Assembly: GCF_024170005.1 (NCBI RefSeq)
Contig: NZ_JALJXJ010000004.1
Location: 124,001 to 188,000, forward strand
From: Azospirillum lipoferum
GTDB taxonomy: Bacteria > Pseudomonadota > Alphaproteobacteria > Azospirillales > Azospirillaceae
Reading direction: 5' to 3'
Length of the DNA stretch: 64,000 bases
In this document: positions 15,917 through 24,188 of the stretch, one piece after another
How positions within the stretch are numbered: the first letter of the stretch is position 1
Layout of the letters: every line of letters begins with the position of its first letter
Notes under the pieces: generated by a model
Database searches by the model: none
Told to the model about the DNA's origin: nothing
The model's input: only the letters and a program-made list of their open reading frames with translations
Position numbers and translations under genes: made by a program

Positions 15917-16678
15917 ATGTTTTCGACGATGCTTACCCGTGACGATCGAGCCGAGTCCGTTCCCATGCCGATGCTTCCGCGGTCGCAGACCGCCTATTCT
16001 CCTCCGGACCAGACCGGCGACGGCATCGCGTCCGGCATGTCCGGCGCGTCCCCGGCCGACCAGCTTGCGGCGCGCATCCAGGAGTTGGAAGCGGAGCTGC
16101 GGGAACTGCAGCATCGCGCCAAGAACAGCCTGCAGCTGGTCATCAGCCTGCTGAAGCTTCAGGCCGGCCGCATCCGCGACCCCGATGCCCGTGCCGCCTA
16201 CGAACAGACCATGCTCCGCATCGAGGCGCTGGCGATCCTCTACCGACAGCTGCACGAGAGCGGCGCCGGTACCCATGTCGACCTCGGCCGTTACGTCACA
16301 GCGCTCTGCGAAGCCGTGCGGGAAGGCACGCCGGGCGCCCTGTCGCGCGTGCCGGTGACCGTCGATTCCGATCCGATCCAGATCGGCCTGTACGAGGCGA
16401 TGCCGCTTGGCCTGATCATCGCGGAGCTGGTGACGAGCTGCCTGCACCATGCCTTCCCCGACGACGGCTGGATCCGCATCACCGTGCGCCAGCAGGGCGA
16501 CAGCGGCCGCGCCCGCCTGACGGTGGAGGACAACGGCCGCGCCCTGCCCGCCGGGTTCGACACCACGGCGGAGGACGGCCTGATGCTGGCCGAGGCGCTG
16601 GCCGGCCAGTTGGGCGACACGCTCTCCACCGACAGCGACGCCGCCGGAACGACCGCCAGCGTCAGCTTCCCGGTGTGA
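15917..16678 (+). CDS. HisKA_2-type histidine kinase, degenerate ATP site
   Basis: A 253-residue soluble protein: disordered N-terminus (1-45), coiled coil, then an H box with H66 in LQHRAKNSLQLVISLLKLQAGR, characteristic of HisKA_2/HWE-like kinases that often serve the general stress response. The HATPase region reads LGLIIAELVTSCLHHAFP, where the conserved N-box Asn (ELVTN) is Ser174, and DNGRALP, where the second G-box Gly is Ala209. No sensor domain or membrane segment. It may be a weak kinase or a phosphotransferase. Its partner is unknown. Confidence 0.82.
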   Translation: MFSTMLTRDDRAESVPMPMLPRSQTAYSPPDQTGDGIASGMSGASPADQLAARIQELEAELRELQHRAKNSLQLVISLLKLQAGRIRDPDARAAYEQTMLRIEALAILYRQLHESGAGTHVDLGRYVTALCEAVREGTPGALSRVPVTVDSDPIQIGLYEAMPLGLIIAELVTSCLHHAFPDDGWIRITVRQQGDSGRARLTVEDNGRALPAGFDTTAEDGLMLAEALAGQLGDTLSTDSDAAGTTASVSFPV

Positions 16679-16691
16679 GTCGTGCATCCCC

Positions 16692-17069
16692 TTAGTGCCG
16701 ATGCCCGTCACCGTCATGGTGCTCATGCGGGTGAGCCGGCTCGGGCGCCGGTTCCAGCGTGCCGGCGAACCAGCCGCGGATCGCCCGCAGCGGGTCGGTT
16801 TCCATCGTCGTCACCGGCTCGATGCCGCGGCGCTTCATGTGGGCGACGAAGCCGGCACCGGACGATCCGGTGATGACCACCTGCACCGCATCGATCGGGT
16901 GAGGTCGGCCGTCGCCGCAGAGGTGCAGAACCTCCTCCTCCCCCAGCTCGATCCGCCCTGTCTCGACCGGGTCGGTGCCGACCCCGGCCTCATAGACCAG
17001 GAAGCGGCGGGTGCGGCCGCCATGGGTGGCGATGGTGGCGAAATCCGTGGTGCCGACGGCGATCTTCAT
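16692..17069 (-). CDS. NifX/NafY-like dinitrogenase cofactor-family protein
   Basis: A 125-residue protein starting MKIAVGTTDFATIATHGGRTRRFLVYE, with the ribonuclease-H-like fold pattern of the dinitrogenase iron-molybdenum cofactor family (PF02579): VQVVITGSSGAGFVAHMKRRGIEPV. The C-terminus is His-rich (HPHEHHDGDGHRH), suggesting metal binding. ATG at 17069 follows AAGGGGA; the open frame further upstream is intergenic. No nif genes are in the window, so it may be a general metal-cluster carrier. It converges on the kinase at 15917. Confidence 0.85.
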   Translation of the reverse strand: MKIAVGTTDFATIATHGGRTRRFLVYEAGVGTDPVETGRIELGEEEVLHLCGDGRPHPIDAVQVVITGSSGAGFVAHMKRRGIEPVTTMETDPLRAIRGWFAGTLEPAPEPAHPHEHHDGDGHRH

Positions 17070-17307
17070 GCTCTGCGGTCCCCTTGAAACTGGTGCCCGG
17101 CGACAGGGCAGTCCTGCCACGCCTCCGCTCCGCTCGCACTGAGCGAGGTCAATCGGCAACCACGGAGCCCTCCGTCGCCCGATTTTTTGACCGCCAGCGT
17201 GGCCTGGGTGGCTGCAATTCCCACCGGCTTTCACCAAATGGCGAAGGGTGGGGAAGGAATGGCCTTCCCACATGTTATGACCAAGGACACGCACCCGATC
17301 GGACGCC

Positions 17308-19572
17308 ATGTACGCCCAGTCTCCCCAGCCCCTGCCGTCAGCCGGACCGCCGCCCGACCTCGCCGGGCCGGCCGGTATGCCGCGGCCGATCCTGGAGCCG
17401 GGGCGGACCTGCTGGCGGGTGGAGGACACCGCGCGGCTGGGCGTGATCGTCGATGCGGAGGATTACTTCGCGCTGGCCAAGGCCGCCATGCGGCGGGCCC
17501 GGCGCAGCATCTACATGACCGCCTGGGATTTCGATGCCCGCATCCGGCTGATGCCGCAGACCCGCCGCCCGCGCCGGCCCGACCGGCTGGGCACGCTGCT
17601 GAACTGGCTGGCGACCACCCGGCCCGACCTGCACATCCATGTGCTGAAGTGGGATTATGCCGAGCTGTTCGACCTCGCCCGCTGGTCGCACCCCTTCATG
17701 CTGCGCAACTGGCTGACCCACCGCCGCCTGCAATACCGGCTGGACGGCGACCACCCGACAGGCGCCTGCCATCACCAGAAGCTTCTGGTGATCGACGACC
17801 GGCTGGCCTTCTGCGGCGGGCTGGACGTCACCGCCAACCGCTGGGACACCCGCGCCCACCATGCCCATGACCCGCGGCGGCGCCAGCCCGACGGCAAGCC
17901 CTACGAGCCGTTCCACGACGTGATGATGGCGGTGGACGGCGACGCCGCCCGCGCGCTGGGCGAGATGTTCCGCGACCGCTGGGCGCGGGCGACCGGCGAG
18001 CGGCTGACGCCCCCCGCCCCGCAGCCCGGACGCCCGGCCCGCCGCCACCCGCTGGCCGCCGACCCTTGGCCGTCTGGCTTCGAGCCGATGCTGCGCAACG
18101 TCCGCGTCGGAATCGCCCGCACCGACCCCGCCTGCAACGGGCGCGAGGAGGTGCGCGAGGTCGAGGCCCTCCATCTGGAGGCCATCGCCCAGGCACGTGA
18201 CGTCATCTATCTGGAAAGCCAGTATTTCGCCTCGTCAGCGGTGGCCGAGGCGCTGAAGGCCCGGCTGGCGGAGGAGGACGGACCGGAGGTGATCGTCGTC
18301 AATCCGGTGCGTACCACCAGCTGGCTGGAGAACACCGTCATGCTCGGTGCCCGCGCCCGGCTGACCCGCGAGCTGCGCGAGGCCGACCGGTACGACCGCT
18401 TCCGCCTGTTCGCCGCCCTGACCGACGGCGGCGCCTGCATCACCGTCCATGCCAAGGTGATGGTGGTGGACGACCGGCTGCTGCGCATCGGTTCCGCCAA
18501 CCTGAACAACCGCTCGATGGGGCTCGACACCGAATGCGACCTGGCGCTGGAGGCCGGGCCGGGGCCGGAACATGCGGAGACCCGCCGCGCCATCCTGCAT
18601 ACCCGCAACGACCTGATCGCCGAGCATCTGGGATCCACCCCGGCGGAGGTCGCGGAGGCGCACCGGCGGCTGGGCTCGCTCGCCGCCGCCATCGAGGCGC
18701 TGCGCAAGCCGGTCGGCCGCACGCTGGAACCGCTGCACGACCCTGAACCGGACGGGCTGGCCGCCGCGGTCGCCGACGCCCGCGTCTTCGATCCCGAACA
18801 TCCGGTCGGCGCGGTGGAGATCGTCCGCCGGGTGCTGCCGTCGCGCATCCCGCGCACCCGCCACTGGCTGACGCTGGCCGGCATCCTGGCGCTGCTGGGG
18901 CTGTGGGGCATGTGGCGCTACAGCGCATTGCGGGAATGGGCGACGCTGGAGTCCGTGCTGACCGTCTTCCACAGTCTGGGCGACAGCCCGCTGGCGCCGC
19001 TGTGGCTGATGCTGGCCTATGTCGCCGGCGGCTATGTCATGTTCCCGTTGACCGTGATGATCGCCGCCACCGCCATCGTCATGGGGCCGTGGTGGGGCTT
19101 CCCCACCGCCATGGCCGGGGCGGTCGCCTCGGCGGTCGCGATGTTCTGGACCGGGCGGATAGCGGGACGCGACCTGCTGGAGCGCCATGGCGGCCCGCTG
19201 ATCGCCCGCCTCAACGAGAAGCTGGCCGACAGCGGCATCGCCGCGGTGGCTGGCGTGCGCGCCGTGCCGGTGGCGCCCTATACGGTGGTGAACCTCGCCG
19301 CCGGTGCGTCGAAGCTGCGTTTCGGCGATTATGTGATCGGCACCATGGTCGGTCTTGCGCCCGGCATCCTTGCCTTCAACCTGCTCGGGCACCAGCTTGA
19401 ACGCACCATCACCAACCCCGGGGCCGGCGACATCGTGCTGCTGATGGCGATGGCGGCGGTGGCGATCGGGCTCGGCTGGCTGACCAGCAGGATTCTCGGC
19501 CGTTCGGGCGGAGGCAAGCCCGGTGAGGACCGGCAAGACGACAGGGCAGACGAAAGGATTTTGGAACCGTGA
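17308..19572 (+). CDS. Phospholipase D-VTT domain fusion (cardiolipin synthase-like)
   Basis: A 754-residue fusion. Residues about 40-460 form a PLD superfamily module with two HKD motifs (H156-x-K158 in CHHQKLLVIDD and H381-x-K383 in VHAKVMVVDD, followed by GSANLNNRS). Residues about 510-735 form a VTT/DedA-like membrane domain with several helices (MLAYVAGGYVMFPLTVMIAATAIV). Probably a phosphatidyl transferase or phospholipase at the inner membrane, possibly coupling headgroup exchange with lipid flipping. Its last bases overlap the downstream EEP gene (GTGA), so the two proteins are likely made together. Confidence 0.9.
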   Translation: MYAQSPQPLPSAGPPPDLAGPAGMPRPILEPGRTCWRVEDTARLGVIVDAEDYFALAKAAMRRARRSIYMTAWDFDARIRLMPQTRRPRRPDRLGTLLNWLATTRPDLHIHVLKWDYAELFDLARWSHPFMLRNWLTHRRLQYRLDGDHPTGACHHQKLLVIDDRLAFCGGLDVTANRWDTRAHHAHDPRRRQPDGKPYEPFHDVMMAVDGDAARALGEMFRDRWARATGERLTPPAPQPGRPARRHPLAADPWPSGFEPMLRNVRVGIARTDPACNGREEVREVEALHLEAIAQARDVIYLESQYFASSAVAEALKARLAEEDGPEVIVVNPVRTTSWLENTVMLGARARLTRELREADRYDRFRLFAALTDGGACITVHAKVMVVDDRLLRIGSANLNNRSMGLDTECDLALEAGPGPEHAETRRAILHTRNDLIAEHLGSTPAEVAEAHRRLGSLAAAIEALRKPVGRTLEPLHDPEPDGLAAAVADARVFDPEHPVGAVEIVRRVLPSRIPRTRHWLTLAGILALLGLWGMWRYSALREWATLESVLTVFHSLGDSPLAPLWLMLAYVAGGYVMFPLTVMIAATAIVMGPWWGFPTAMAGAVASAVAMFWTGRIAGRDLLERHGGPLIARLNEKLADSGIAAVAGVRAVPVAPYTVVNLAAGASKLRFGDYVIGTMVGLAPGILAFNLLGHQLERTITNPGAGDIVLLMAMAAVAIGLGWLTSRILGRSGGGKPGEDRQDDRADERILEP

Positions 19573-20378
19573 TCCGTTTCAGCCGTGACCGTGTCCAGCG
19601 CATCGCCGCCGCGTTGCGCGCCGCCCGTGCCCGCCGCCCCCGCCGTGCCGACCGCCGCAGTTCCCCCGTCCCGGACGGCATGGCGGCCCTCAGCGTCGCC
19701 ACCTGGAACATCCACAGCTGCGTCGGCCTGGATGCCCGCTTCGCCCCCGACCGCATCGCCCAGGTGATCCGTGACCTCGACGTCGACCTGATCGGCTTGC
19801 AGGAGGTCGGCTGGCACCATCGCGGCGAATCGGGGATGGACCAGTTCGCCTTCCTGGAACGCAACACCGGGCTGACGGCCTATGCCGGCCCGACCAAGCA
19901 CAGCGAGCGCGCCCATTACGGCAATTGCCTGCTGACCCGCCTGCCGGTCCGGTCGATGGAGACGATGGATCTGTCCGTCGGCAAGCGCGAACCGCGCGGC
20001 GGCATCGACGCGGTGGTGGAGGTGCAGGGCCGCCCGGTACGGGTGATCGTCGCCCATCTCGGCCTCGACCCCTGGGAACGGGCCAAGCAGGTGGGCGAGA
20101 TCGTGTCGCGGGTGGAGAGCCAACCGGAACTGCCCACCCTGTTCATGGGCGACCTCAACGAATGGACGCCCAGTTCCCCCCGGTTGCGCCAGTTGGCCGC
20201 CTCCTTCGCCGACGTTGCCAACCCGCGCAGCTTCCACGCCCGCATGCCGACCCTGCGGCTCGACCGCATCTATGTGACGGGAGGCCTGCAGATCCCCGCT
20301 TTCGAGGTGATCCGCACCATCCTTACCCGTCGGGCATCGGACCATCTGCCGGTCCGCGCGGTGCTCGCCGTCCCCTGA
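19569..20378 (+). CDS. Endonuclease/exonuclease/phosphatase-family phosphodiesterase
   Basis: A 269-residue EEP-fold enzyme with the full motif set: ATWNIHSCVG, LIGLQEV, HLGLDPWERAKQ, MGDLNEW and RRASDHLPV (catalytic Asn, Glu, His, Asp-x-Asn, Asp-His). The basic N-terminal 35 residues (RAARARRPRRADRRSS) are not conserved. GTG 19569 overlaps the stop of the PLD-VTT gene. The pairing suggests a phospholipid or phosphodiester substrate at the membrane rather than DNA, but this is inferred from context. Confidence 0.88.
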   Translation: MIRFSRDRVQRIAAALRAARARRPRRADRRSSPVPDGMAALSVATWNIHSCVGLDARFAPDRIAQVIRDLDVDLIGLQEVGWHHRGESGMDQFAFLERNTGLTAYAGPTKHSERAHYGNCLLTRLPVRSMETMDLSVGKREPRGGIDAVVEVQGRPVRVIVAHLGLDPWERAKQVGEIVSRVESQPELPTLFMGDLNEWTPSSPRLRQLAASFADVANPRSFHARMPTLRLDRIYVTGGLQIPAFEVIRTILTRRASDHLPVRAVLAVP

Positions 20379-20446
20379 TCGTCGAGGGCCGCCCCAGAAC
20401 GTCAGCATGACCAACGGAATCATACGCCGGGGTCATAGCGGGATCG

Positions 20447-20476
20447 TTGCGGTTGATAATTTTTTGTGCACCGCAA
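20447..20476. promoter_or_regulatory. Inverted repeat upstream of phaZ
   Basis: In the 252-base AT-rich spacer, TTGCGGT (20447-20453) and ACCGCAA (20470-20476) form a perfect 7-bp inverted repeat around 16 bases that include TTTTTT. The right arm contains TGC-ACC-GCA, resembling the TGC-N3-GCA core reported for PhaR sites. TTTGCAAA occurs nearby as a separate palindrome. Possible operator for phaZ. Confidence 0.35.
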
Positions 20477-20630
20477 TGTTCTTTTAACAACAGAGCTTTG
20501 CAAATGCGAAAAGGCTCTTGACCTATACGCGACCCCCGACGAAGGATATGGTTGGTAATACGATCAATATGTGGTCGAAGGAATAACCGACCCTGGCCGG
20601 CCGGGGGCAGCCGTGACGTGAGGATCTGAC

Positions 20631-21857
20631 TTGCTGTATCACCTGTACGACATGCAACATGCCGCCATGCGGCCGATGCGTTTCTGGGCCGAAGCCGCTC
20701 AGCACACCTTCCAGAACCCGTTGATGCCGTTGTCCTACACCAAGCTGGGCCGGGCGGTCGCCGCCGGGGCCGAGCTGGTGGAGCGGACCACCCGCCGCTT
20801 CGGCAAGCCCGCCTTCGGGCTGGCGGAAACGGTGGTCGACGGGCAGACCGTCCCGGTTACCGAACGTTTTGTCTGGCAGTCCCCCTTCTGCAAGCTGCTG
20901 AACTTCGCCAAGCCGGAAGGCACGCCACGCCAGCCGAAGGTGCTGCTGGTCGCCCCGATGTCGGGCCACCACGCCACGCTGCTGCGCGGCACGGTGGAAG
21001 CGCTGATGCGCGACCATGACGTCTACATCACAGACTGGATCGACGCGCGGCTGGTGCCGATGTCTGCCGGCCGCTTCGACCTGGACGACTACATCGACAC
21101 GGTGGCGGAACTGATCCGCTTTCTGGGACCGAACACCCACGTCATCGCGGTCTGCCAGCCGGCGGTGCCGGTGATGGCGGCGGTGTCGCTGATGGCGGCG
21201 GCGGACGAGCCGGTGCAGGCGCGCAGCATGACCCTGATGGGCGGCCCGATCGACCCGATGGCCAACCCGACGGTGCCGGTCAAGCTGGCGATGGAACATC
21301 CGCTGAAGTGGTTCGAACGCAGCGTGATCACCACGGTCCCGGTCTATTATCCGGGTGCCTTCCGCCGCGTCTATCCCGGCTTCATCCAGCTGTCGGGCTT
21401 CATGTCGATGAACCTCGACCGCCACATCAACGAGCATGTCGGCCTGTTCCGCCACCTCGTCCGCGGCGATGGCGATTCGGCCGAACAGCATCGCCGCTTC
21501 TACGACGAATATCTGTCGGTGATGGACCTGTCGGCGGACTTCTACCTTCAGACCATCGAGACGGTGTTCCAGAAGCACGCCCTGCCCAACGGCACCATGA
21601 TGTCGCGCGGCCGCAGGGTGGAGCCGGCGGCGGTCCGCAAGACCGCGGTGATGACGGTGGAAGGCGAACTGGACGACATCTCCGCCCCCGGCCAGACCAT
21701 CGCGGCGCAGCGCCTGTGCTCGTCGCTGCCGGACGGGATGCGCAAGACGCATTTCCAGAAGGGCGTCGGCCACTACGGCATCTTCAACGGCCGCCGCTGG
21801 CGCGAAGCGATCCTGCCGGAAATCCGCAGCTTCATCCAAAGTCACGATGCGGAGTGA
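20631..21857 (+). CDS. phaZ: Intracellular poly(3-hydroxybutyrate) depolymerase PhaZ
   Basis: A 408-residue alpha/beta-hydrolase-type enzyme that breaks down stored PHB granules. The N-terminus (MLYHLYDMQHAAMRPMRFWAE) is typical, with the cysteine nucleophile C175 in VCQPAVPVMAAVS (a lipase-box variant), VEGELDDISAPGQT carrying the acid residue and VGHYGIFNGRRWR carrying the histidine. The start is TTG at 20631, with AGGA upstream, set by family N-terminus. Single transcription unit between an inverted repeat and a very strong terminator. Confidence 0.92.
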   Translation: MLYHLYDMQHAAMRPMRFWAEAAQHTFQNPLMPLSYTKLGRAVAAGAELVERTTRRFGKPAFGLAETVVDGQTVPVTERFVWQSPFCKLLNFAKPEGTPRQPKVLLVAPMSGHHATLLRGTVEALMRDHDVYITDWIDARLVPMSAGRFDLDDYIDTVAELIRFLGPNTHVIAVCQPAVPVMAAVSLMAAADEPVQARSMTLMGGPIDPMANPTVPVKLAMEHPLKWFERSVITTVPVYYPGAFRRVYPGFIQLSGFMSMNLDRHINEHVGLFRHLVRGDGDSAEQHRRFYDEYLSVMDLSADFYLQTIETVFQKHALPNGTMMSRGRRVEPAAVRKTAVMTVEGELDDISAPGQTIAAQRLCSSLPDGMRKTHFQKGVGHYGIFNGRRWREAILPEIRSFIQSHDAE

Positions 21858-21866
21858 GGGCAAACA

Positions 21867-21899
21867 GGAAGGGGGCGCCGAAGACCGGCGCCCCCTTCC
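21867..21899. terminator. Strong bidirectional terminator between phaZ and eat
   Basis: A perfect 14-bp stem (left arm 21867-21880, right arm 21886-21899) around AAGAC. It lies between the convergent stops of phaZ and the ethanolamine permease. GGAA/TTCC at the ends supplies short A/T flanks. Confidence 0.85.
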
Positions 21900-21946
21900 C
21901 TGACGTCAACCAGCCGAAGCTCTCAATCCGCCACTCAGTCCACCGC

Positions 21947-23359
21947 TCAGTCCACCATCGTCCGCGCCTCGGTGAACGCATCCATGTGCGTCAGCCCCGA
22001 GGAGGCACCGGCCTTCACCCGCATGCCGGCGGTGGCGAGGTGGAACAGGTAGCCCAGCGCGAACAGCGCCACGAACAGCCCGAACACCAGCGTGTTGTAG
22101 TAGACCATCGTCACCAGGGCCAGCACCGCCAGCACCAGCGAGATCGCCGGGAACACCGGATAGAAGGGCGCGCGGAACGGACGCTCCAGCGCCGGTTCGG
22201 TGGCGCGCAGGCGGAACAGCGCCGCCATGCTCATGATGTACATGACGATGGCGCCGAAGACCGACATGGTGACGATGTTGGCGGTCAGCGGCTGGCCGCC
22301 GATCTGGATCAGCTCGTCGGAATAGATGGCGGCGATGCCGATCACGCCGCCGGCCAGGATCGCCCAGTGCGGGGTCTTGCGCGTCGGGTGCAGACGGGCC
22401 AGCACCGGCGGCAGGAAGCCGGCGCGGGACAGCGCGAAGATCTGGCGCGAATAGCCCATGATGATGCCGTGGAAGGAGGCGATCAGCCCGAACAGGCCGA
22501 TCCACACCAGCATGTGCAGCCAGCCGCTCGATTCACCGACCACCGCCTTCATCGCCTGCGGCAGCGGGTCGTTGATGTTGGACAGAGCGTTCCAGTCGCC
22601 GACGCCGCCGGCGAAGATCATCGTGCCGAAGGCCAGCACCACCAGCGTCAGGATGCCGCCGATATAGGCGCGCGGCACGGTGCGCTTCGGATCCTTGGTC
22701 TCCTCCGCCGCCATCGCGGCCCCCTCGATCGCCAGGAAGAACCAGATGGCGAAGGGGATCGCGGCGAAGATGCCGCCCAGCGCGTCCTTGCTGAAGCTGG
22801 CCTGCCCGGCCCAGCCGTTGGCGGTGAAGTTGGCCCAGGAGAAGCCGGGATAGACGACGCCCATGAACACCACCAGCTCGATGATCGCCAGGATGGTGAC
22901 GAACAGCTCGAAGGTGGCGGCGATGGACACGCCGGCGATGTTCAACCCCATGAACAGGATGTAGGCGCCGACCGCCGCGGTCTTCGGGTCGAGCCCGGGA
23001 AACTGCACGTTCAGATAGGCACCGATCGCCAGCGCAATGGCCGGCGGCGCGAAGACGAACTCGATCAGCGTGGCGAAACCGGCGACGAAACCGCCCTTGG
23101 GTCCGAAGGCGCGGTAGCTGTAGGCGAAGGGACCGCCGGCATGGGGAATGGCGGTGGTCAGCTCGGTGAAGCTGAAGATGAAGGTGGTGTACATCGCCGC
23201 GATCAGGATCGTGGTGACCAGGAAGCCCAGCGTTCCCGCGGCGGCCCAGCCATAGCTCCAGCCGAAATATTCGCCGGAGATCACCAGCCCCACCGCGATG
23301 CCCCACAGATGGAGCCCGCTCAGGCTCTTGCTCAGTTCAGGTTTCGTGTTCCCAGACAT
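21947..23359 (-). CDS. eat: Ethanolamine permease
   Basis: A 470-residue APC-superfamily transporter with about twelve helices. Family sequence includes LWGIAVGLVISGEYFGWSYGW, FSFTELTTAIPHAGGPFAYSYRAFGP and AAEETKDPKRTVPRAY, matching ethanolamine permeases. It imports ethanolamine for the ammonia-lyase encoded immediately upstream on the same strand. 64 bases separate it from eutC, so one operon eutB-eutC-eat is likely. AGGAGG precedes the ATG. Confidence 0.9.
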   Translation of the reverse strand: MSGNTKPELSKSLSGLHLWGIAVGLVISGEYFGWSYGWAAAGTLGFLVTTILIAAMYTTFIFSFTELTTAIPHAGGPFAYSYRAFGPKGGFVAGFATLIEFVFAPPAIALAIGAYLNVQFPGLDPKTAAVGAYILFMGLNIAGVSIAATFELFVTILAIIELVVFMGVVYPGFSWANFTANGWAGQASFSKDALGGIFAAIPFAIWFFLAIEGAAMAAEETKDPKRTVPRAYIGGILTLVVLAFGTMIFAGGVGDWNALSNINDPLPQAMKAVVGESSGWLHMLVWIGLFGLIASFHGIIMGYSRQIFALSRAGFLPPVLARLHPTRKTPHWAILAGGVIGIAAIYSDELIQIGGQPLTANIVTMSVFGAIVMYIMSMAALFRLRATEPALERPFRAPFYPVFPAISLVLAVLALVTMVYYNTLVFGLFVALFALGYLFHLATAGMRVKAGASSGLTHMDAFTEARTMVD

Positions 23360-23423
23360 GTTGCCTCCTGCCCCTGTTCAAGGCTTTGCAATTCAAGGCG
23401 TTGATGCCGTTGGCGGCGCTCTC

Positions 23424-24188
23424 TCACGACCGGTCGGTCAGTTGGTTTTTCTGGTTGTCCGGACCGGGGAGCGACGGGGCGTCCTCCTTCAGGGCGACCC
23501 CCGTCAGTTTCAGCCGCGCCGCCTCGGTGGCGAGCCAGCACAGCTTGTCGGCGGCCGTCTGGATCGACAGGCCGTCGGCATGGATGTTCGATATGCAGTT
23601 GCGTTCGGAATCGGCACGGCCGGGCTTCGGCTCCCAGGTCAGATAGACCCCCAGCGATTCCGCCGCCGACAGGCCGGGCCGCTCGCCCACCAGCAGCGCC
23701 ACCAGCCGGGCGCCCATAGCCGACGCAACTTCGTCGCCGAGCGCGACACGGGCCTGTTCCGCCAGCACCACCGGGCCGATGCGCAGGTGCCCCAGGCGCG
23801 CGACGCAGGCATGGACCAGCGGAGCGGCGTTGACCTGCACCGCTGCGGCCGACAGCCCGTCGGCGATCACGAACAGCAGGTCCCACTGCCCCGCCGGCAG
23901 ACCGGCGGCACTGGCCGGATCGAGCCGGCGGCCAAGGTCCGGGCGGCGCAGATAGGTCGGGCGGTCGGGTGCCGCACTGTGGACGCGGATGGTCTCCCGC
24001 GGCGACAGGTCGGCGGCCAGCCGGTCGAAATCGACGGCACTATGGACGGCGTCGCGGGCGCGGGCATGGGCCAGCTGGAACTCCAGCAGAGCCTTGGTCG
24101 GCAGGGCGTCGCCGCTGCGGCCCAGCGCGATGCGGGCACGGGTGGCGGTACGGAAGCGCGCCCACGGATCCTTCTGGGTGTCGCTCAT
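23424..24188 (-). CDS. eutC: Ethanolamine ammonia-lyase small subunit
   Basis: The 254-residue light chain of the adenosylcobalamin-dependent ethanolamine ammonia-lyase, which converts ethanolamine to acetaldehyde and ammonia. Typical stretches: RIALGRSGDALPTKALLEFQLAHARARDAVH, LFVIADGLSAAAV, LVGERPGLSAAESLG and ERNCISNIHADGLS. The ATG at 24188 shares its A with the eutB stop (TGATG), giving coupled translation; the open frame upstream of it is a shadow of eutB. Confidence 0.94.
   Translation of the reverse strand: MSDTQKDPWARFRTATRARIALGRSGDALPTKALLEFQLAHARARDAVHSAVDFDRLAADLSPRETIRVHSAAPDRPTYLRRPDLGRRLDPASAAGLPAGQWDLLFVIADGLSAAAVQVNAAPLVHACVARLGHLRIGPVVLAEQARVALGDEVASAMGARLVALLVGERPGLSAAESLGVYLTWEPKPGRADSERNCISNIHADGLSIQTAADKLCWLATEAARLKLTGVALKEDAPSLPGPDNQKNQLTDRS

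Noticed and set aside
21308..23404. 698-residue plus-strand ORF across phaZ end and antisense to the permease
   Set aside because: Frame-shifted shadow of phaZ joined to the reverse strand of eat.
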